Source: Rhodospirillaceae bacterium
GTDB lineage: Bacteria > Pseudomonadota > Alphaproteobacteria > UBA8366
DNA length: 64,000 nucleotides
Direction of reading: 5' to 3'
NCBI GenBank assembly: GCA_002716125.1
Contig: PAZH01000023.1
Coordinates: 38,278-102,277, forward strand
The position numbers and the translations under genes were made by a program. The notes beneath the pieces were generated by a model. The model was not told the origin of the DNA. It searched no databases and saw only the letters and a list, made by a program, of their open reading frames with translations. How positions within the stretch are numbered: the stretch's first letter is position 1; the number at the start of each line of letters is the position of its first letter. Positions 43,622-53,297 of this stretch are shown here, one piece after another.

Positions 43622-45328
43622 ATGAAATTCCAATCCAGTCAGACTGTAGCGAGGGTGCCCCGACGGCGCAATTGGATAGCGGCGACCGCCTTGATGGCGG
43701 TCGGGCTGAGTGGATGCGGCGGCTTCGATATTACAGAACCGATCCCCTCGATTAAGCGCGCGACAGGGACGAAGATCACTAAGAATGATGTCCCTCGTAT
43801 TTTTGGCCTCGCGGCGAGCGATGACCGGATCGTGACCACTGTGGGGAATAGCATACTGCTTCAGGGTGGCTCGGCTGCAGATGCCGCCGTGGCGATGACG
43901 TTTACGATGGGCGTGACCTTGCCTTCGCGTGCAAGCTTGGCCGGCGGCGGCGTTTGCCTTGTTAAATCGAGCGGCGAGACCCAAGTGCAAGTCTTGGATT
44001 TCCTTCCGCCGGCGAGCCGCGCGCAGTCCGTGAATAGCGACCGCCCGACGGCCGTACCCACGATGGTTCGGGGGATGGCTGCATTACATTCAAAATACGG
44101 TAAGAAGACGTGGCGAGAATTGCTGGCGCCGGCGCGAAACTTTTCACGAGATGGGTTTATTCTAACGCAGAATTTTGCGGATGATTTAGCTGCGTTGGCC
44201 GGACCGCTGTTTGCCGATCCTGCATCTCGTACCGTTTTTAGCATTGGCCGTGGAAAACCGTATCCATCGGGTCGCCGCCTCCGTCAAATCGACCTTCACA
44301 CCGTACTCGGGCAAATTGCGGGGAGAGGGGCGGGCGACTTCTATACGGGCATTCTCGCGACCCGTTTGGTTGAAGCCGTCGCGGCAGCCGGCGGTACGCT
44401 CGACCCGATCGAGTTGAGAGATTATCTGCCGCGATGGACAAAACCACTATCGGTTCAAGTTGGGCCGCATATCCTTCACACATCGCCACCGCCGGCAAGT
44501 GCAGGGATCGTCGCGACACAAATGCTGCAGATGGCGATCGCCGGACGCGAGATATCAGAAGACTCGGAAGTCGGCCGAGGCCATTTGATGGCGGAAGCGG
44601 CACGGCGTGCACTATCCGATCGTTTAGACTGGCTCGGGACGGATTTTGGCCGAAGCGCGTCCGTTGGCGGTCGGCTAACGCCAGCCTATGCCAAGAAATT
44701 GATGACCGGTTTTTCACCAGACAAGCCGTCTTCTACTAAGTCGTCGGCGAACAAACAGAAATTTGTCCATGAACTCGACGCCAGCACGTCTTTTGTCGTG
44801 GCGGACGGAAGCGGCCTCGCCGTTGCCTGTACGTTGACGATGCACCATGCATTTGGCGCGGGTCGTATGGCACCTGGTCTTGGTTTGATCCTAGCAGCGG
44901 CTCCGGGCGAAAAGGGGCGTAATCCGCTTCCGTTGGGGCCGGTTCTGTCCACGGGCGTGCAGGACGGCCGCTTTCGGCATGCGTTTGCGGCATCTGGGGG
45001 AAGCACGGCTGCGACGGGTATGGCGAATATGTTGTTTCATGTCCTTCTCGGGAAAGAGAGTCTCCAGAATGCCAATAAAGCCGCGCGTCTTCATCATGGT
45101 GTAACGACCGGTGAGACAGTGATTGAAGATCGAGAAGATAAGGACAGGTTGGTCCGGCTGATTTCCCTCGGTCATAGGGTGAAAAGACTGCCGACAATTG
45201 GCCGGGTGAATGCAATTGCGTGCCCGGCCGGGCTGCCGTCGAGCGGTCCACCGGTCTGCGAAGTTGTTGCGGATGTACGCGGCGAAGGTATCGCGACGAG
45301 CGTGAATATTTTACAGCAGGAAGACTAA
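43622..45328 (+). CDS. Gamma-glutamyltransferase-like lipoprotein
   Basis: A 568-residue GGT-family (Ntn hydrolase) protein. Unusually it has a lipobox (VGLSGC, Cys32), which implies a membrane-tethered lipoprotein. The large-subunit part has GGSAADAAVAMTFTMGV, SLAGGGVCLV and DYLPRW. At the autocleavage site, where GGTs read T-T-H, this protein reads S388-T389-S390, so the N-terminal nucleophile would be Ser. The next segment FVVADGSGLAVACTLT and the late ASGGSTAATGMANM are recognisable. Sequence similarity is weak in the small subunit, so transferase activity is uncertain. It is followed two bases later by the aminotransferase gene. Confidence 0.78.
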   Translation: MKFQSSQTVARVPRRRNWIAATALMAVGLSGCGGFDITEPIPSIKRATGTKITKNDVPRIFGLAASDDRIVTTVGNSILLQGGSAADAAVAMTFTMGVTLPSRASLAGGGVCLVKSSGETQVQVLDFLPPASRAQSVNSDRPTAVPTMVRGMAALHSKYGKKTWRELLAPARNFSRDGFILTQNFADDLAALAGPLFADPASRTVFSIGRGKPYPSGRRLRQIDLHTVLGQIAGRGAGDFYTGILATRLVEAVAAAGGTLDPIELRDYLPRWTKPLSVQVGPHILHTSPPPASAGIVATQMLQMAIAGREISEDSEVGRGHLMAEAARRALSDRLDWLGTDFGRSASVGGRLTPAYAKKLMTGFSPDKPSSTKSSANKQKFVHELDASTSFVVADGSGLAVACTLTMHHAFGAGRMAPGLGLILAAAPGEKGRNPLPLGPVLSTGVQDGRFRHAFAASGGSTAATGMANMLFHVLLGKESLQNANKAARLHHGVTTGETVIEDREDKDRLVRLISLGHRVKRLPTIGRVNAIACPAGLPSSGPPVCEVVADVRGEGIATSVNILQQED

Positions 45329-45330
45329 AC

Positions 45331-46488
45331 ATGCCGCTTAAGGTTTCGAGCAGAGGGAGCATCCCGCCTTTTATCGTCATGGATGTGATGCAAGCCGCAG
45401 CCGAACGGGAAGCCGCGGCCAAAGCTGTCTATCACATGGAGGTGGGGCAACCGGGAACGCCGGCCCCTCAAGGCGTCCTGGACGCGGCCAAACAGGCGAT
45501 CGACGACAACCGTCTTGGTTACACCGTCGCCTTGGGCATTCCGGAACTCCGCGCAGCGATTGCCGACCACTACGTCTCTAGCTATGGCGTCCACATCGAT
45601 CCGTCGCGCATCGCCGTCACGACGGGATCATCGGGTGGATTCGTTCTTTCGTTTTTAAGTGCGTTTGATGCGGGCGATCGCGTCGCAATGGCGGCACCCG
45701 GATATCCCTGCTATCGGAACATCTTATCGGCTTTCGGCATCGAACCGGTCTCGATTCTGACGGAAGCGGAACACCGATACCAACCGACACCGGAATTGCT
45801 GGAAAAGGCCGCCCGTGAACACGGGGCGATCGACGGTCTTATCGTCGCGAGCCCGTCAAATCCGACAGGTACCATGATCGATGCGGCCGGGATGGCGGAA
45901 CTCTGTACCTATTGCAGCGACAACGGCATCCGTTTGATTTCCGACGAGATATACCATGGAATTACCTATGGTGATCAGGCGGTTAGTGCGCTCGAATATG
46001 ACGACAACGCCGTCGTCATCAATAGTTTTTCGAAGTACTTCTCGATGACGGGTTGGCGCTTGGGATGGATGGTGGTGCCGGAAGATTTGATCCGCGCCGT
46101 CGAGTGTTTAGCCCAGAACTTATTTATTTCAGCGCCGACGTTGTCGCAGATCGCTGGCGTTGCCGCCTTTGATTGTCGTCCGGAGCTTGAGGCGAATGTC
46201 GCGAAATACGCGGCCAACCGGTCCTTGTTGCTGGAGCAGTTGCCGAAAGCGGGGTTCAATCGGCTGGCGCCGGCCGACGGCGCCTTCTATGTCTATGCCG
46301 ATGTGACGGAACTGACGAACGACAGTCTTTCGTTTTGTCGCCGGATACTGAATGAAACCGGCGTCGCGATTACCCCGGGTGTCGATTTCGATCCTGATCG
46401 CGGAAATCGTTATGTACGGTTTTCCTTCGCGGAGTCCCACGAAGAAATAGCGGGCGCCGCGACAGCCCTTATCGACTGGTCGTCCTAA
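45331..46488 (+). CDS. PLP-dependent aminotransferase (class I/II)
   Basis: A 385-residue fold-type I aminotransferase. Visible elements are YHMEVGQPGTPAP, LGYTVALGIPELRAAIADHY, the PLP phosphate loop TTGSSGGF, SPSNPTGTM, DEIYHGITYG, and the Schiff-base Lys235 in NSFSKYFSMTGWRLGW. The Arg contacting the substrate carboxylate lies in RYVRFSFAES. Substrate specificity (aspartate, aromatic, branched-chain or other) is not evident. The ATG at 45331 has AGGA ten bases upstream and lies two bases after the GGT-like stop, so the pair is co-transcribed. Confidence 0.9.
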   Translation: MPLKVSSRGSIPPFIVMDVMQAAAEREAAAKAVYHMEVGQPGTPAPQGVLDAAKQAIDDNRLGYTVALGIPELRAAIADHYVSSYGVHIDPSRIAVTTGSSGGFVLSFLSAFDAGDRVAMAAPGYPCYRNILSAFGIEPVSILTEAEHRYQPTPELLEKAAREHGAIDGLIVASPSNPTGTMIDAAGMAELCTYCSDNGIRLISDEIYHGITYGDQAVSALEYDDNAVVINSFSKYFSMTGWRLGWMVVPEDLIRAVECLAQNLFISAPTLSQIAGVAAFDCRPELEANVAKYAANRSLLLEQLPKAGFNRLAPADGAFYVYADVTELTNDSLSFCRRILNETGVAITPGVDFDPDRGNRYVRFSFAESHEEIAGAATALIDWSS

Positions 46489-46574
46489 AGCGACTTTCGA
46501 TGACCGATTGCGACCCGCTCGTACAATAACACCGCGGCTGCGCGCGCCGCGGGTTATCGCGATCGGTGGTCCCG

Positions 46575-48965
46575 CTAACTCACCACCCGCTGCCACCAAC
46601 CGCGTCTCGGCGGTTCCGCTGGCTCCGAAGCTTCATCTATCGGGTCGGCATTTGTCGCGGCGTCACCTGTCTTGTCCTCGGATATCTCATCCGTGGATGG
46701 CGACGCCTCAACGGAAACCTCGACAATCGGTGTCTCTTCGGCGGATTCCGGTGCGGACGTCGGCGCTTCGCTCGGGGATGCGTCTGTTTCGCCCTCCGCA
46801 TCCGCCGACGTCGGCGTTTCCGCTACTTCTTCCGCGGATGTGTCTGAAGTCTCTTCAGCTGCTTTGGGCGTCCGCCGGCGACGGGGCCGACGGGCACGAC
46901 GCGGTTTCGGTTTTTCTTCGGCTTCTTCCTCAGCGGCTTCGACATCAGACGCATCGGTTGCGGCATCATCGTCGCTCTCGGAGGCTTCCGGCGCGGCGTC
47001 GGTATCCCGCGCGTCGCTCTCATCCGTCTCTACCGCGGCTTGGCTTTCTTCTGTATCGCCAGCCTCGGTCTGTTCGGCCGTATTGCGGTTCCGTCGACGA
47101 CCGCCGCGACGTCCACGGCGGCGACGGCGTTTCCCGCGCTCGCCGTCTTCCGTGCGTTCTTCGTCATTACTATCACCGGCGTCTTCGCGATCGGTCTCTT
47201 CGGCGGCCTCTTCGCCCGCCGTTTGCTCGGTTGCGCTTTCCGAATCCTCGTTTTGCTTGCCCCGGCGGCGCCGTCCACGACGTCGTCTTTTCCCACCTTC
47301 TTCGCTTTGTTCGCCGTCGGCGGCTCCGGATTTACGGCCGGCCGGTTTGGGCGCCTCGCCGTCGGCCCGCTGGGTCACCTCGATTTCCCAACTGCCGCCT
47401 TGCGTATTGCCATTCGTTTTGATGGTGACACGGAGACCGTTCCGCTCTTCCAGCTCGCTCAAGGCCTGGCGCTTCTGATTCAATAAATAGAGCGCGACCT
47501 CGGAAGAGACGCTCAGTTCCATCTCGGCGGCCTTCTGGCGCGCGGCTTCATCTTCGACGGCACGCAGAACCTGCAACGCCATCCAGTCGGTCGATTGAAG
47601 GTAGCCGGTGCCGCCACAATGCGGGCAGGGGTCTCCCGTAATCTCTATGACACTGGCCCGCAATCTTTGGCGCGACATCTCGAGCAATCCAAACGGGCTG
47701 ATCCGACCGATTTGAATTCGTGCGCGGTCGTTCCGGAGCGCATCCTTGAAACGGCGTTCGACCGAATGGTTGTTCCGGTTCTCTTCCATATCGATAAAAT
47801 CGATGACGATGAGGCCGGCTAGGTCGCGTAACTTGAGTTGGCGCGCGATCTCTTCGGCAGCCTCGCTATTGGTCTTGAGTGCCGTCTCTTCGATATGCCG
47901 TTCGCGCGTTGCACGCCCCGAGTTCACATCAATGGCGACCAATGCTTCGGTTTGGTGAATGACGATATAGCCGCCGGAACGCAATTGAACCGTTGGACTA
48001 TGAATAGTCTCAAGCAGGTTCTCAGCTCTGTATTCTTGGAAAATCGGAACGCCGTCATTCGCGTATTTTTTCACCTTTTTGGCGTGACTCGGAATAAGAG
48101 TCTTCATGAAATCTTTGGCGGTCTTATAGCCGGGTTCGCCATCCACCAAAATTTCTTCGATCTCCTTGGCGTAGAGATCGCGAATCGTCCGTTTTATGAG
48201 GTTTCCTTCTTCATAAATCAGCGCGGGCGCCGTTGAGGCGAGCGTCAATTCCCGGATGTCATTCCAGAGACGCATCAGATAGTCATAATCTCGTTTGATC
48301 TCGGCTTTTGAGCGTTCGGAGCCCGCCGTTCGTAAGATAACGGCCATGCCTTCGTCGACATTGAGACCGTCGATAATTGTCTTCAGCCGTTTGCGGTCGC
48401 GGGCGTTGGTGATTTTTCGGCTAATGCCGCCGCCCCGCGAGGTGTTTGGCATAAGAACGCAATACCGGCCCGGTAAGGAAAGGTATGTTGTCAGGGCAGC
48501 GCCTTTCGTGCCGCGCTCTTCCTTGACGACCTGCACCAAGAGAATCTGGCGTCGCTTTATAACTTCTTGAATCTTGTAGCGGCGTTGCAGCGAAACGCGC
48601 TGACGCTCGACATGCTCGAGATCGTCACCGCCCATCGTTTCGACGGTCTCGCCATTCTCGCCTTCTTCCATCTCTTGTGTTTCGGCTTCTTCGGCGATCA
48701 GGGCTTCTCGGTCCGCGATCGGAATTTTGTAGTAATCCGGATGTATCTCATTGAACGCGAGAAAGCCGTGCCGGTTACCGCCGTATTCGACGAATGCCGC
48801 CTGTAAAGACGGCTCCACGCGGGTTACTTTTGCGAGATAGATATTTCCCTTTAAAGGGCGCTTATTGGCGATTTCCGCGTCGTAGTCGACGACCCGGTTC
48901 CCATCCATGACCACGACACGAGTTTCTTCCTCGTGTGCGGCGTCGATCAGCATTCTTCTTGTCAT
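46575..48965 (-). CDS. rne: Ribonuclease E
   Basis: The endoribonuclease that starts mRNA decay and matures rRNA and tRNA. The 796-residue protein has an S1 domain (about 35-125, with an acidic insert EAETQEMEEGENGE), the RNase H-like and DNase I-like catalytic core with VAIDVNSGR and LIVIDFIDM (metal aspartates), and the zinc-link CPHCGGTG. The C-terminal half (about 530-796) is disordered, with alternating acidic and Arg-rich tracts (GGKRRRRGRRRRGK; KRRRRRGRRGGRRR) that bind RNA and degradosome partners. The ATG at 48965 has GGAG seven bases upstream. Confidence 0.95.
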   Translation of the reverse strand: MTRRMLIDAAHEEETRVVVMDGNRVVDYDAEIANKRPLKGNIYLAKVTRVEPSLQAAFVEYGGNRHGFLAFNEIHPDYYKIPIADREALIAEEAETQEMEEGENGETVETMGGDDLEHVERQRVSLQRRYKIQEVIKRRQILLVQVVKEERGTKGAALTTYLSLPGRYCVLMPNTSRGGGISRKITNARDRKRLKTIIDGLNVDEGMAVILRTAGSERSKAEIKRDYDYLMRLWNDIRELTLASTAPALIYEEGNLIKRTIRDLYAKEIEEILVDGEPGYKTAKDFMKTLIPSHAKKVKKYANDGVPIFQEYRAENLLETIHSPTVQLRSGGYIVIHQTEALVAIDVNSGRATRERHIEETALKTNSEAAEEIARQLKLRDLAGLIVIDFIDMEENRNNHSVERRFKDALRNDRARIQIGRISPFGLLEMSRQRLRASVIEITGDPCPHCGGTGYLQSTDWMALQVLRAVEDEAARQKAAEMELSVSSEVALYLLNQKRQALSELEERNGLRVTIKTNGNTQGGSWEIEVTQRADGEAPKPAGRKSGAADGEQSEEGGKRRRRGRRRRGKQNEDSESATEQTAGEEAAEETDREDAGDSNDEERTEDGERGKRRRRRGRRGGRRRNRNTAEQTEAGDTEESQAAVETDESDARDTDAAPEASESDDDAATDASDVEAAEEEAEEKPKPRRARRPRRRRTPKAAEETSDTSAEEVAETPTSADAEGETDASPSEAPTSAPESAEETPIVEVSVEASPSTDEISEDKTGDAATNADPIDEASEPAEPPRRGWWQRVVS

Positions 48966-49453
48966 CAAAGGACTCCAATGCGCAGCCTTCCGGCACCAGC
49001 ACCTTTCGGGCCGATACGCGTCTGCGCAGTTTGTGGGCTGGCGAAGTCTTCGACGCGAGAATGCCGACGCGCGACGGTGTCGGTATGGCTCGCGGAAACG
49101 CTAGATTTTCGGTGGTGTCACCGGATAGCGATAATGACTTCAACCTATTCATAAACAGTTCGTGTTCGCTGCGCTCGTCCTCCGAATCGGTCCTAGGCCA
49201 TCGCTGAATTTTGCGGAAGCGACCGAACGCGAGGATTGTTTGGCAGGGCGACATACCGCTCTACCAACAATTTTTAATATTGCCCCTTAAGAATACGCCT
49301 TCGAAGTGGGATTCGACAATGCGGAAATTCCGCATTGTGTCGAATAGATGAAATTATCGTGCTTTTTCAATTGAAGCGCGCCCTATCAAAACGGTATATG
49401 TTGGGTCTTCATCAAGAATAGACGCAATATATTCACACAGAGCTGTTGAAATC
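48966..49453. other. 488-base spacer between rne and the amidase gene
   Basis: A long gene-free divergent spacer. rne mRNAs often have long autoregulated 5' leaders, and the rne-proximal part could be one, but I could not establish a fold. Open frames here (for example minus 48862-49254) overlap the rne start, lack ribosome sites and look non-protein-like. The amidase-proximal part contains a large imperfect palindrome, listed separately. No clear promoter boxes were identified. Confidence 0.55.
49311..49345. repeat. Large near-perfect palindrome upstream of the amidase gene
   Basis: ATTCGAC-AATGCGGAA (49311-49326) is the inverted complement of TTCCGCATT-GT-GTCGAAT (49328-49345), apart from two extra bases in the right arm. 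That gives 16 paired positions around one central base. No T-run follows on either strand, so it is not a clear terminator. It lies about 110 bases before the amidase start. A dimeric regulator site or a folded mRNA element is possible. Confidence 0.75.
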
Positions 49454-50665
49454 GTGAAATTAATTCTCCGATTCGGTGTCGTGATTACGTTCTGCTTCCT
49501 ATGGGTCGCGGGCGTACAGGCCAAGCCGACGGAAGTCACGAATGTTCGCATCGGCGTACATGCAGAAAAGACCCGCCTTGTCTTGGAAGCCGATGGCGTC
49601 TTTCCCTACCGCGTGTTCTTGCTCGCAAACCCTTACCGGGTTGTGATCGATCTGCCGAATATTTCTTGGCGGGCACCGTTTCAGCGTTTGGAAAAACCGA
49701 AAGGCGCTATCGCGAATTACCGCTTCGGCTTGTTCCGCCCGGGGAACAGCCGGGTGGTTATCGATGTGACAGGGCCGGTCGAAATCGCGCGCCATGCGGT
49801 CTTGGCGGGTGATAAGAAAAAACCTAGCCGCTTTTTCATCGACCTGAAACCGATCGACGCGAAAACATTCGAAAAGTCGAAAGACAAAGTCTTTGCGCGT
49901 AATTGGAATGCCGCAAAGACGCCGATCGAAAAACCGCGCGTTGTGGCGAAGGAGCCGCCAAGAAGGGACTCTCGAAAACTAATCATGATCGACCCCGGCC
50001 ACGGCGGGGTGGACCCGGGCGCCATTGGCCTTCGGGGGACATTCGAGAAGCGGGTCACGCTGAGTACCGCAAAAACCGTGAAGCATGCCTTGGAAGCAAG
50101 TGGCCGATATATTGTGAAACTTACCCGCTACCGGGATATGTACGTGCCGTTGAGAGATCGTTTTGCCAAAGCGGAACAGGCGGGGGCCGATCTCTTTATT
50201 TCATTGCATGCGGATTCGATCAGAAAAAGACGAATTCGCGGTGCGTCGGTTTATACCCTATCGGAGAAGGCTTCGGATTCTGAAGCTGAAGCCTTGGCCG
50301 CAAAGGAAAATAAATCCGATATTATCGCTGGTGTCGATCTGACCGAACAATCGGACACCGTGGCCTCGGTCTTAATTTCACTCCGGCAGCGCCACACGAT
50401 GGACCAGTCGGCGCATTTCGCACGATTTATGGTCGAAAGTTTGGGTAAAGAAGTTCGTTTGCTTCGCAATACGCACCGATTTGCCGGCTTTGCTGTGCTG
50501 AAGTCGCCGGATATCCCATCCGTTTTGGTCGAACTCGGGTATCTTTCGAACCGCGAAGACGAGAAATTGTTACAGACAAAAGCCTTTCGAAAACGGGTTT
50601 CTAAGGCGATACTCCGGGCCATCGATAAATACTTCGCGCGCTTAAAACGCCTGAGCAAATCATAA
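49454..50665 (+). CDS. amiC: N-acetylmuramoyl-L-alanine amidase (AmiC-type, AMIN domain)
   Basis: A 403-residue periplasmic amidase that splits septal peptidoglycan for daughter-cell separation. It has a signal peptide (cleavage near VQAKP), an AMIN domain (about 28-135) for targeting, and an amidase_3 zinc domain (about 175-395) with IDPGHGGVDPGA, the downstream acidic ligand in GTFEK, SLHAD and VLVELGYLSN. The start is GTG at 49454. It is followed after 74 bases by the PBP1A gene and then prfB, a conserved alphaproteobacterial order. AmiC-type enzymes are normally activated by EnvC/NlpD LytM factors, which are not in this window. Confidence 0.93.
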   Translation: MKLILRFGVVITFCFLWVAGVQAKPTEVTNVRIGVHAEKTRLVLEADGVFPYRVFLLANPYRVVIDLPNISWRAPFQRLEKPKGAIANYRFGLFRPGNSRVVIDVTGPVEIARHAVLAGDKKKPSRFFIDLKPIDAKTFEKSKDKVFARNWNAAKTPIEKPRVVAKEPPRRDSRKLIMIDPGHGGVDPGAIGLRGTFEKRVTLSTAKTVKHALEASGRYIVKLTRYRDMYVPLRDRFAKAEQAGADLFISLHADSIRKRRIRGASVYTLSEKASDSEAEALAAKENKSDIIAGVDLTEQSDTVASVLISLRQRHTMDQSAHFARFMVESLGKEVRLLRNTHRFAGFAVLKSPDIPSVLVELGYLSNREDEKLLQTKAFRKRVSKAILRAIDKYFARLKRLSKS

Positions 50666-50739
50666 TCTTGCCTCAATGTTCCTTTAAGGACCGAAGAACA
50701 TTGAATTTCTGATGGAATCGATGCGGCCCGAAACCGAGC

Positions 50740-53211
50740 ATGCGACGTCTTTTTAAATTTACGATCTTTCTGTTTGCGACCGTCCTGTTTCTCGGGGTTG
50801 TGGGTGTTACGTCGCTCGTCGTCGGTCTCTGGCATTACGGCCGGGACCTGCCCGACTACAAGAAATTGGCCGATTACGAGCCGCCGACCGTGACGAGGGT
50901 CCATGCGGGTGACGGTCTCTTGATTGCAGAATATGCAAAAGAGCGGCGGGTTTTCGTGCCGATTGAGGCGATGCCGCGGAAATTGATTGAGGCGTTTATC
51001 GCCGCGGAAGATCAAAATTTCTATCAACATCCCGGCGTCGACTTCATCGCCCTTGCGCGAGCGATGTTGACGAATATCAAGAATTTGGGATCGAACCGAC
51101 GACCGGTTGGCGCCTCGACGATCACACAGCAGGTCGCGAAGAACTTTCTGCTGACCAATGAAGTTTCGATCGAGCGAAAGATCAAGGAAGCGATTCTTGC
51201 GTTCCGCATCGAAAGAGCCTTCTCGAAGGACCGTATCCTGGAGCTGTACCTGAACGAAATTTATCTTGGCTCCGGCTCCTACGGATGCGCGGCGGCGGCG
51301 CTCAATTATTTTGATAAATCATTGGGCGAGCTGACGATTGCCGAGGCCGCATTCTTGGCAGCCTTGCCGAAGGCGCCAAACAACTACCACCCCATCCGCA
51401 AACGACAGGCCGCCGTTGGTCGCCGAAACTGGGTGATCGGCCGAATGTACGATGAAGGGTTCATCGATCTCGAGACTGCGCGAGATGCGCGGCGTGAATT
51501 CCTGGAGGTTCGAAATCGCCGCGACATCAAGATTGAAGAAGCCGATTTCTTTGTCGAACAGGTTCGCCGCGACCTCAACGCGCTTTATGGCGATCGAGGT
51601 GTTTATGAGCGGGGACTTTCGGTCCGAACGACCCTTGATACGCGCTTGCAGAAACTCGCGGAGACCGCGCTGCGTGACGGTCTGATGAGTTATGATCGCC
51701 GCTACGGATGGCGTGGACCGATCGCGAAAATCAGTATTAAGAACAATTGGTTTGCCCGCTTGAATCGGGTTCGGCGACCGGTCGGTATTCGCGGTTGGCG
51801 TCTTGCCGTCGTGCTGTATCCGCATGAACGGTCGGCGGAACTCGGTTTTACGGACGGGTCCCGCGGTACGCTGCCGTTCGCCGAAATGAGTTGGGCGCGC
51901 AACTTCGTTGAATGGGGCAAACGCGGCGAAAAGATATCGACGGTCGGTGAAGCGCTGAAGGCGGGCGATGTCATTCTTGTCGAGGAAGTTCGCGAAAATC
52001 TGAATGCCGAAGATGGCGAACCGACGAAGTATCCGGACGGTACGTTTTCGTTGCGGCAGATCCCGGCGATCAATGGCGCGGTGGTCGCGATGGATCCGCA
52101 TACGGGGCGAGTCCTCTCGATGGTGGGCGGATTCGATTATGCGATCAACCAATACAACCGGGTGGTGCAAGCGCGGCGGCAGCCCGGCTCCGCGTTCAAG
52201 CCTTTTGTGTATTTAGCGGCGCTCGACAACGGCTACACGCCGTCGACGATGATTCTCGATGCACCTTTCGTGATCGACCAGGGGCCGGGCCTCGGCAAGT
52301 GGAAGCCTGCTAACTATACGCGGAAATTCTACGGGCCGAGCCCCATGCGACTGGGGGTTGAGAAGTCGCGCAACTTGATGACGGTTCGGTTGGCGCGCGT
52401 CGTCGGAATGCCGACGATTGCGGACTACGCTCAGCGATTTGGCATTATCGAAAACATGCCGCAGCAGTTATCGATGGCGCTTGGGTCTGGAGAGACCACC
52501 TTGCTGCAACTCACCTCCGCCTACGCGATGCTGGTCAATGGCGGTAAACGCATTCAGCCATCCTTGATCGATCGGGTTCAAAACCGACACGGCAAAACGG
52601 TTCTAAAACACGATAAAAGGCCCTGTTTCAAATGTAGTACACCGGCATGGAACCAAGCGCGCGCGCCGAAGATCCCGGACGAGCGTCCGCAAATCGTCGA
52701 TGCGGGCAGCGCCTATCAAGTCGTGTCCATGCTTGAGGGGGCCGTGAAACGCGGAACGGGCCGCAGAATTAGTTCACTGGCCTGGCCGCTCGCGGGCAAG
52801 ACCGGAACGACGAACGAGAGTAAAGACACCTGGTTCATTGGCTTTTCACCTGACTTGGTTGTTGGTGTTTTCGTCGGGTTCGATGATCCACTTCCGTTGG
52901 GTCGGCGGGAGACCGGCTCCTCCGTGGCTGCGCCAATCTTTAAGTCCTTCATGGCGGAAGCGTTGAAGGGTAAACCGGCGACACCGTTTCGTATTCCGCC
53001 AAATGTTCGTTTGGTCCGTGTCGATCCTCGTACTGGCCGACCGGCCGGCAATGGTGATCGGCGTGTGATTTGGGAAGCGTTCAAGACTGGTACCGAGCCG
53101 AGTGCGGACAGGACAGCTGCCGTGATCGAGGGCGGCACCGACAACGCGGCACCGGCTGCACGCGGTGCGGCTTCGAATGTCCGACCCGTGTCCGCAGGCG
53201 ATTTGTACTAA
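50740..53211 (+). CDS. mrcA: Penicillin-binding protein 1A
   Basis: A bifunctional class A PBP that polymerises and cross-links peptidoglycan. The 823-residue protein has a membrane anchor (about 8-30) and a GT51 glycosyltransferase domain with the catalytic Glu90 in AAEDQNFYQHPG and GASTITQQVAKN. A PBP1A-specific OB-like insert (about 320-440) is followed by the transpeptidase domain with S484-AFK487, S543-RN and K687-TGT. The C-terminal tail is Ala/Gly-rich. Together with the upstream amidase it serves cell-wall growth and division. The ATG is at 50740. prfB follows after 86 bases. Confidence 0.95.
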   Translation: MRRLFKFTIFLFATVLFLGVVGVTSLVVGLWHYGRDLPDYKKLADYEPPTVTRVHAGDGLLIAEYAKERRVFVPIEAMPRKLIEAFIAAEDQNFYQHPGVDFIALARAMLTNIKNLGSNRRPVGASTITQQVAKNFLLTNEVSIERKIKEAILAFRIERAFSKDRILELYLNEIYLGSGSYGCAAAALNYFDKSLGELTIAEAAFLAALPKAPNNYHPIRKRQAAVGRRNWVIGRMYDEGFIDLETARDARREFLEVRNRRDIKIEEADFFVEQVRRDLNALYGDRGVYERGLSVRTTLDTRLQKLAETALRDGLMSYDRRYGWRGPIAKISIKNNWFARLNRVRRPVGIRGWRLAVVLYPHERSAELGFTDGSRGTLPFAEMSWARNFVEWGKRGEKISTVGEALKAGDVILVEEVRENLNAEDGEPTKYPDGTFSLRQIPAINGAVVAMDPHTGRVLSMVGGFDYAINQYNRVVQARRQPGSAFKPFVYLAALDNGYTPSTMILDAPFVIDQGPGLGKWKPANYTRKFYGPSPMRLGVEKSRNLMTVRLARVVGMPTIADYAQRFGIIENMPQQLSMALGSGETTLLQLTSAYAMLVNGGKRIQPSLIDRVQNRHGKTVLKHDKRPCFKCSTPAWNQARAPKIPDERPQIVDAGSAYQVVSMLEGAVKRGTGRRISSLAWPLAGKTGTTNESKDTWFIGFSPDLVVGVFVGFDDPLPLGRRETGSSVAAPIFKSFMAEALKGKPATPFRIPPNVRLVRVDPRTGRPAGNGDRRVIWEAFKTGTEPSADRTAAVIEGGTDNAAPAARGAASNVRPVSAGDLY

Positions 53212-53297
53212 TCCCCGTAAAATACCGGCACGCCCTTGCGTCGGAGGCCGGCAATTCGTAAACGAAACGCACACGCGGACCGATAACGGAGAGAAGA

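Noticed and set aside
46526-46557. GC-rich inverted repeat between the aminotransferase and rne stops
   Set aside because: A 12-pair stem with a one-base bulge is visible, but no T-run follows on either strand and the region is GC-rich, so I did not list it as a terminator.
46700-47280. Repetitive sequence that could suggest a repeat array
   Set aside because: The repeats are irregular codons for Glu/Ala/Ser and Arg tracts within RNase E. There is no repeat-spacer periodicity, so it is not a CRISPR array.
46508-47486. Long plus-strand open frames (up to about 300 codons, Arg/Pro- and Ser-rich) opposite the 3' part of rne
   Set aside because: They are antisense shadows of the low-complexity Arg/Glu/Ala tail of RNase E; codon bias there keeps several frames open.
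48862-49254. A 130-codon minus-strand open frame overlapping the rne start
   Set aside because: It overlaps the well-supported rne start in another frame and shows no domain-like sequence.
49373-49402. TTGAAG-N18-TATATG as a promoter for the amidase gene
   Set aside because: The spacing of 18 and weak -35/-10 agreement are not better than chance in this AT-rich spacer.
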